Shown: positions 7,978 to 12,146 of the stretch, one piece after another
Position numbering within the stretch: the first letter of the stretch is position 1
Layout of the letters: each line of letters starts with the position of its first letter
Assembly (NCBI GenBank): GCA_016712045.1
Contig: JADJRV010000036.1
Span: 1-12,146 of the forward strand
Source: Chloracidobacterium sp.
Lineage (GTDB): Bacteria > Acidobacteriota > Blastocatellia > Pyrinomonadales > Pyrinomonadaceae
Direction of reading: 5' to 3'
Length of the DNA: 12,146 nucleotides
The notes under the pieces: model-generated
What the model was told of the DNA's origin: nothing
The model's database searches: none
What the model saw: only the letters and a program-made list of their open reading frames with translations
Position numbers and translations under genes: made by a program

Positions 7978-10483
7978 ATGTTAAATATCGATAAAACCAG
8001 ACGCTCGATGGCGTTAGTTATGCTGGTAAGCGTATGCGCGACGGTTCTGTGTAGGTGGTTTGAGGATTCGTGCTCAAAATGTCGAGAACGCGGAGCAACT
8101 GTCAGAAATGAATGGGAGTTTCGACGACAGAGAGCAGAACATCTTTGCTCCAAATTCTTCGCAGGTCGATATTCTCGGACCGGTTGGTAGTGGGTTGTTT
8201 GGTGGTAGGGCGATGCCGCTGCCAAATGGAAACATTGTTGTTATCGACACTTTGTATGATGCTCCCGGAGCTGTTGATGTTGGGGCGTTTCACCTTTATA
8301 ACGGTACGACCGGGGCATTGATCAGCACGTTGACGGGGAATACGCCTAATGGCGGCGTCGGCGGCGTCATTACGGTACTTGCCAATGGAAATTATGTTGT
8401 ATCGAGTGGCGGATGGGATGACGGTAATGTACTGAACGTTGGAGCTCATACATGGTGCAGTGCGACAACGGGCTGTTCCGGTGTAATCTCCTCTGCTAAT
8501 TCGCTGATAGGTACGACTGCATCAGATTCTGTCGGTGCCGTAACGGTGGCGTTAAATAATGGGAATTATGTCGTGATTAGCCAGCTATGGGATAACGGTG
8601 CAGTCGCAAATGCCGGTGCGGTGACGTGGTGTAGCGGAACGACGGGCTGTACGGGCACGATAAACTCTACAAATTCTTTGGTTGGAACAGCGACATCTGC
8701 TCTAAATCTGTCTGTCGTTGCGTTAGCAAATGGCAACTACGTCGTAAGACATCAGGGGTGGAGCGGAACGGCGATTAGTGCCGGTGCGGTTAGATTATGC
8801 AGCGGGACGAGCGGCTGCAACGGCACGATAACATCTGCAAACTCGCTTGTTGGATCGACTGCTCAGGATCAGGTGGGACAGTTGGTGAATCCGCTTGCAA
8901 ATGGCAATTACGTCGTTCGCAGCCGGATGTGGGACGGCGCCGCGGCAGATGTTGGGGCGGTAACCTTTTGCAACGGAACAACCGGATGTACCGGTACTGT
9001 TTCGTCGAGCAATTCTCTTGTCGGGACGACGTTGAACGATCAGGCCGGTGGTTCGACGGGAATGGTAGAGTTGACAAATGGGGGTTACGTGGTTGCGACC
9101 CGTTTGTGGAACGGAGCGGCTGCGGACGTCGGGGCCGTGACGTTTTGCAATGGCACGACCGGTTGTATGGGTGCGATAAGTGCCGCAAACTCTTTAGTCG
9201 GTACCGCCCTTAATGATCAGGTCGGAAGTGGCGTTAGTGTAGCTCTGACTAATGGAAACTATGTCGTCGCCAGCCCTCTTTGGAACGGTGCGGCGGCTGA
9301 TGTCGGGGCGGTAACATGGTGCAGCGGGACAACGGGCTGCACCGGGCCGGTAACGGCAGGAAATTCGCTGACCGGCAGCAGCGCGGGAGACAATGTGGGC
9401 GGCGGCACCGGTATAACATTTGGGGTGCTCTCGCTGCCTAATGGCAATTATGCAGCAGTCAGTTCTCAATGGGATGGTGCATTTGCCGATGTCGGTGCGG
9501 TCACATTTTGCAATGGTGCGACAGGAACCACCGGTGTGGTATCAACCGCGAATTCGCTTACTGGCTCATCAACAAATGATCAGATCGGGCGGTTCACTGT
9601 GGCTCTGGCCAACAGCGATTACATTGTAATTAGCAGTCTCTGGGATGGAGCAACTCTTGATGTCGGAGCAGTAACTAAGTGCAATGGAGCGACGGGTTGT
9701 GTTGGGACGGTATCAGCATCAAATTCACTGATAGGTTCGACCTCCGGGGATCAGGTCGGATCGGGGCGCTTCGTGGAACTTACCAACGGAAACTACGTCG
9801 TGACGTCGCCATTGTGGGACGGCATAGCAGTAGACACGGGGGCCGCGACTTGGTGCCGCGGCACAACTGGCTGTACCGGAGCGGTGTCCGCGGCGAATTC
9901 GATAGTCGGAACGACCGCCGGAGACAAAGTGGGGCATGAAGACCCAGACAATGTCGGTATCGGAAATGCGAACCTAGGAGCGTTGCCAAACGGTGACTAT
10001 TACTTTGGGAGTGGCAAATGGGACAACGGCGGCATCGTGGATGCCGGTGCCGTTACGTACGGAAATGGCATAACGGGAACCGTCGGAGCGATAAATTCGC
10101 AAAACAGTGTGCTCGGAACGGCAGCGAATCGGGGGCCGTGGCTCGCGGTCGCGTTTAGTATATTCAGCCAAAAGCTCATCGTCGGGCGTGATGGCAGCAA
10201 TCTCTTTTCGATCTATACACCAGACGCGTCCGGAGTTGATGTCACTGGCCGGGTTCTGACATCCGGCGGGCGAGGCGTGCGCGGGGCGGTCGTTCGGCTA
10301 AATGGCGGGCCAACCATTTTGCAGTCGGTGACAACGGACGCATTTGGCAGATATCGCTTTCAAGGCGTTGCGACAGGACGGTCATACACAGTTGCCGCCA
10401 CACAGCGAAGATATAGCTTTGCCCCGCGTGGTGTGACTGTAAACGGGGCCCTTAGTGACTTTGATGTCGTGGCTTCGCCGTAA
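7978..10483 (+). CDS. Exported 11-repeat protein (NGNYVV/VGAVTW repeats) with C-terminal carboxypeptidase-regulatory-like domain
   Basis: The unbroken frame (from a TTG at 8060) gives 807 residues. A signal-peptide start, MLNIDKTRRSMALVMLVSV then CATVLC, lies just upstream from the ATG at 7978 in another frame. One extra base near 8047-8053 would join it to VGGLRIRAQ, with likely cleavage after RAQ. Residues 54 to about 700 are 11 units of 55-65 residues with the consensus LxNGNYVVxSxxWDGxxADVGAVTWCNGTTGC followed by TGxVSxANSLVGTTxxDQVG. They resemble the DUF5650 repeat, whose function is unknown. From residue 722 a single beta-sandwich domain (VTGRVLTSGGRGVRGAVVRL ... FGRYRFQGVATGRSYTVAA) is typical of the end domains of secreted Blastocatellia proteins. 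It is probably cell-surface or secreted; no enzyme motif is seen. It converges on ybeY with a 4-base gap. Confidence 0.8.
8219..10155 (+). repeat. Eleven tandem protein-coding repeats (about 57 codons each)
   Basis: Units begin at each L(x)NG(N/D)Y(V)V motif. The first (LPNGNIVV) and last (LPNGDYYF) are the most diverged; units 5 to 7 are closest to each other (WNGAAADVGAVTFCNGTTGC and variants). Eight units (2-7, 9, 10) have a C-x5-C pair in the segment after VGAVTW/F; unit 8 keeps only the first Cys and units 1 and 11 have none. Lengths vary by insertions at the end of units 7 and 10. Confidence 0.8.
10223..10480 (+). other. C-terminal carboxypeptidase-regulatory-like (beta-sandwich) domain of the repeat protein
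   Basis: The 86 codons from DASGVDVTGRV to the stop form one domain. GRVLTSGGRGVRGAVVRL, TTDAFGRYRFQGVATG and YTVAATQRRYSFAPRGVTV match the CarboxypepD_reg-like fold used as a C-terminal module on many secreted acidobacterial proteins. It may help surface display or folding (inference). Confidence 0.7.
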
Positions 10484-10487
10484 TTGT

Positions 10488-10958
10488 TTATATGCCGAAA
10501 GTTTCGCGGAGGGCGAGTTCGCGGGTGTTCATTTCGCCGGTATCGGTTTCGTGGTCGTGGCCGCAGAGGTGGAGGAGTCCGTGGAGGATGAGCTGTTTGA
10601 TCTCGGCGTCGAGCGAGAGATCGTTTTCGGTGGCTTGTTTCTGCGCCTGTTCGGCGGAAATCACTATATCGCCTAAGAAAATAGGGCTTGGAGTCCCGCC
10701 TTCAGGCGGCTGCCGACTAAAGTCGGTACTCCCAGCGAAGTCATCCGGTTCGTGGGGGAATGAGAGAACGTCGGTGGTTGTATCTTTGCCGCGAAAAAGT
10801 TCGTTGAGCTGTTTCATGCGGCCGTCGCCGATGAACGCAACGGTGAACGTGGCGTTGGCAGATTCTTCGACGTTGGCCGAGAGATCGGCAACGAATGCAC
10901 GGATGGGGGCTAGATCGAGCTTGATCTTTCGCTGGAGATTAACGACATCGATCATCAT
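10488..10958 (-). CDS. ybeY: Endoribonuclease YbeY (16S rRNA maturation factor) with an in-frame palindrome insertion
   Basis: This single-strand-specific, zinc-dependent RNase works in 16S rRNA 3'-end maturation and ribosome quality control. The frame is intact at 156 residues. The metal motif H-x3-H-x5-H is complete: HGLLHLCGHDH (His126, His130, His136). DTTTDVLSFP (59-68) and FLGDIVIS (94-101) are the other family hallmarks. Between the last two, family members normally have a short loop; here residues 76-90 (GSTDFSRQPPEGGTP) are encoded by a 43-bp multi-stem palindrome. The ATG at 10958 follows the corrected phoH stop (TAA, 10961-10959) with no gap, so the two are coupled. This phoH-ybeY order is widespread in bacteria. 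HDH replaces the more common YDH, leaving the ligand intact. Confidence 0.93.
   Translation of the reverse strand: MMIDVVNLQRKIKLDLAPIRAFVADLSANVEESANATFTVAFIGDGRMKQLNELFRGKDTTTDVLSFPHEPDDFAGSTDFSRQPPEGGTPSPIFLGDIVISAEQAQKQATENDLSLDAEIKQLILHGLLHLCGHDHETDTGEMNTRELALRETFGI
10690..10732. repeat. 43-bp three-stem palindromic element inside ybeY
   Basis: Outer ends GGAGT (10690-10694) and ACTCC (10728-10732) are inverted repeats. Inside are two hairpins: CCGCCT-TC-AGGCGG (10696-10709) and CCGACT-AA-AGTCGG (10713-10726). The whole can fold as a stem with two arms. It sits exactly over the extra loop of YbeY and its surroundings read through in frame on the minus strand. The shape is that of a REP/RPE-like mobile palindrome. 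No second copy is seen in this window. Confidence 0.8.
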
Positions 10959-11923
10959 TTAGTGGTCGCCGGGTTCGTTGTTTTCGGAGTTTTGCTCGTA
11001 GGCTTTGACGATCATCTGGACGACGCTGGCGGACGACGTCTTTTTCGTTGAAATAGACAAACTCGATGCCTTCGAGATCGGCGAGGACGTGCTCGGCCTC
11101 TTTGATGCCGCTTTTTTGCCCGCGGGGCAGGTCGATCTGGGTCTTGTCGCCGGTGACGACGGCCTTGGAGCCGAAACCGATACGCGTGAGGAACATCTTC
11201 ATCTGCTCGCTCGTGGTGTTTTGCGCCTCGTCGAGGATGATGAAAGCGTCCGAGAGCGTGCGGCCGCGCATAAAGGCGAGCGGAGCGATCTCGATGATGC
11301 GTTCTCGATATTTTGTGACTTTCGCCATCGACGAGGTCAAACAGAGCGTCGTAAAGCGGGCGCAGATACGGGTCGACCTTGTCCTGCAGATCACCCGGGA
11401 GAAAGCCGAGGCGTTCGCCGGCCTCGACCGCCGGACGCGTGAGGATGATGCGGCTGACCTGTTTTTTCATCAACGCATCGACCGCCATTGCGACCGCGAG
11501 AAAGCTTTTGCCCGTACCCGCAACGCCGATCCCGAACACAAGATCGTTAGCCGCGATCGCATCAAGGTATTTGCGCTGGTTAGCGGTTTTGGGGGCGACC
11601 GATTTTTTGCCGGAGGGGTTAAAACGCGCTTTTAGGAAATGGTCTTTGAGGCTGTAGGCACGGTCTTCGGCGATCTGTTTGAACGCGTCGCGGAGCTCTT
11701 TGTCGGTGAACGTATTGCCGTCGGCAAAAAGGTCGCTGAAATCACGCAGGATCTGTTCGACCGTCTTAATATCGCGTTCGTCGCCGTCAATGAGCAGCTC
11801 GTTGCCCCGCGCACCGATGCTGACATCGAGTAGAGATTCGAGATATTTGATGTTTTGATCCTGGACGCCGAATAGCGTGTTAAGTCCTTGGGTTGGTAAT
11901 TCTAGTTTTTTCAGTGTGCTCAA
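10959..11923 (-). CDS. phoH: PhoH family ATPase (PhoH-like), with two apparent frameshifts
   Basis: This cytoplasmic P-loop ATPase is often found with ybeY and linked to RNA metabolism; its exact role is unsettled. From a TTG at 11923 (MSTLKKLELPTQGLNTLFG) the N-terminal RNA-binding-like region runs to about residue 110. Walker A GVAGTGKS follows at 133-140, then ILTRPAVEAGERLGFLPGDLQDKVDPYLRPLYDALFDLVD. There the frame breaks (about 11325-11328) and continues in the next frame as KVTKYRERIIEIAPLAFMRGRTL, with Walker B AFIILDEAQNTT and VVTGDKTQIDLP. A second break near 11026-11031 separates KDVVR from VVQMIVKAYEQNSENNEPGDH and the TAA at 10961-10959. Each break is a net +1. Corrected, the protein is about 320 residues, the usual size. 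No ATG lies upstream in frame before a stop, so TTG is the likely start. Confidence 0.88.
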
Positions 11924-11961
11924 TTCTTATGTAGAAAAGCGGTCTCGTTCCTATAAACGAA

Positions 11962-11990
11962 AGCCTACTAAAAGGCCGTTACGGTGTCAA
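11962..11990 (-). promoter_or_regulatory. Candidate promoter for phoH-ybeY, with an overlapping inverted repeat
   Basis: A perfect -35 TTGACA (11990-11985) is followed 17 bases on by TAGGCT (11967-11962), a weak -10. An inverted repeat CGGTG-N8-CACCG (11982-11999) overlaps the -35 box and might be an operator (inference). Transcription would start about 30 bases before the TTG start of phoH. Confidence 0.4.
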
Positions 11991-12018
11991 TAATCACCGC
12001 CGGACAAGTAATTTTTCG

Positions 12019-12047
12019 TTGAAAAAAATAAAAGAAAGGTGTAGATT
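12019..12047 (+). promoter_or_regulatory. Candidate sigma70-type promoter for the gene at the right edge
   Basis: TTGAAA (12019-12024), a 17-base spacer that is almost pure A, and TAGATT (12042-12047) make a reasonable -35/-10 pair. The expected start of transcription is about 50 bases before the ATG at 12106. Together with the phoH promoter this makes 11924-12105 a divergent control region with no gene inside it. Confidence 0.45.
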
Positions 12048-12093
12048 ACAGTGCGCAAATAAAAATGCATGATTTTATAGCTTTTGACGGTAT

Positions 12094-12098
12094 GGAGG
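12094..12098 (+). promoter_or_regulatory. Shine-Dalgarno GGAGG for the gene at the right edge
   Basis: GGAGG lies 7 bases before the ATG at 12106. It is a strong match at the best spacing and is the main reason for calling a gene there. Confidence 0.65.
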
Positions 12099-12105
12099 CC
12101 GATCT

Positions 12106-12146
12106 ATGTTAAGGAAAATCGCATTACCCATGTTTTGGGTTGTTTT
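12106..12146 (+). CDS. Start of an unidentified, probably exported protein (partial)
   Basis: Only 13 codons are visible: MLRKIALPMFWVV. A basic start followed by a hydrophobic run looks like a signal peptide or first membrane helix. It has a strong ribosome-binding site and a candidate promoter upstream. The product cannot be named from this fragment. Confidence 0.5.
   Translation, partial: MLRKIALPMFWVV

Noticed and set aside
8219..10155. Possible CRISPR array or DNA satellite
   Set aside because: The periodicity is at codon level (about 57 codons), diverged in DNA, and in one long reading frame. There are no short identical repeats with unique spacers.
10492..10962. A 156-codon plus-strand frame exactly opposite ybeY
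   Set aside because: It mirrors ybeY, whose catalytic motif and length are clear. The antisense peptide is Ser/Arg-rich with no family signature.
10939..11394. Two overlapping PhoH-like genes or programmed ribosomal frameshifting in phoH
   Set aside because: The two frames each hold half of one normal PhoH protein. There is no slippery heptamer or stimulatory structure at the break, and similar breaks occur in many neighbouring genes, so sequence error is the simpler explanation.

Overview
The window looks like a chromosomal segment of an Acidobacteriota bacterium, most likely class Blastocatellia (Pyrinomonadaceae-like). This is inferred from three things: a giant secreted PIG-L-type deacetylase directly downstream of a sodium:solute symporter; an exported protein made of NGNYVV...VGAVTW...NSLVG repeats capped by a carboxypeptidase-regulatory-like domain; and the general codon and protein style. 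No rRNA, tRNA, CRISPR array, phage or transposase gene is visible.

Layout. At the left edge, on the + strand, are the last codons of a symporter (1-176) and a large PIG-L family deacetylase (to 2796). They are followed by a long minus-strand block, read from right to left: zwf (glucose-6-phosphate dehydrogenase, 7866-6358), a CorC/HlyC-type CBS membrane protein (6354-5042), a Prx6-type peroxiredoxin (4996-4363), a biotin carboxyl carrier protein (4272-3780) and a SAM methyltransferase (3771-about 2798). An exported 11-repeat protein (about 7978-10483, +) diverges from zwf. It converges on a phoH-ybeY pair (11923-10488, -). A new + strand gene with a putative signal peptide begins at 12106 and is cut by the window edge.

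The most important technical point is that at least ten apparent single- or double-base indels disrupt conserved genes. They affect the deacetylase N-terminus (at least two), the methyltransferase 3' end, the biotin carrier, the peroxiredoxin (two), the CorC protein, the repeat protein N-terminus and phoH (two). Several lie in short A/T homopolymers, and in each case the neighbouring frame continues the expected protein. This pattern fits uncorrected sequencing or assembly error better than gene decay. The open frames alone mislead: they suggest a biotin-carrier/methyltransferase fusion and give too-short peroxiredoxin, CorC and PhoH proteins.

The most interesting biological signals are two palindromic elements. 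One is a 43-bp three-stem palindrome (10690-10732) that lies in frame inside ybeY and adds about 15 residues to a core ribosome-maturation enzyme, as REP/RPE-like mobile palindromes can do. The other is a 72-bp fold-back with 28-nt arms built of GCGAAA-type units (4283-4354) between the peroxiredoxin and biotin-carrier genes. The repeat protein is also notable because 8 of its 11 units carry a Cys-x5-Cys pair at the same position. I see no clear multi-gene novel defence or biosynthetic system here.
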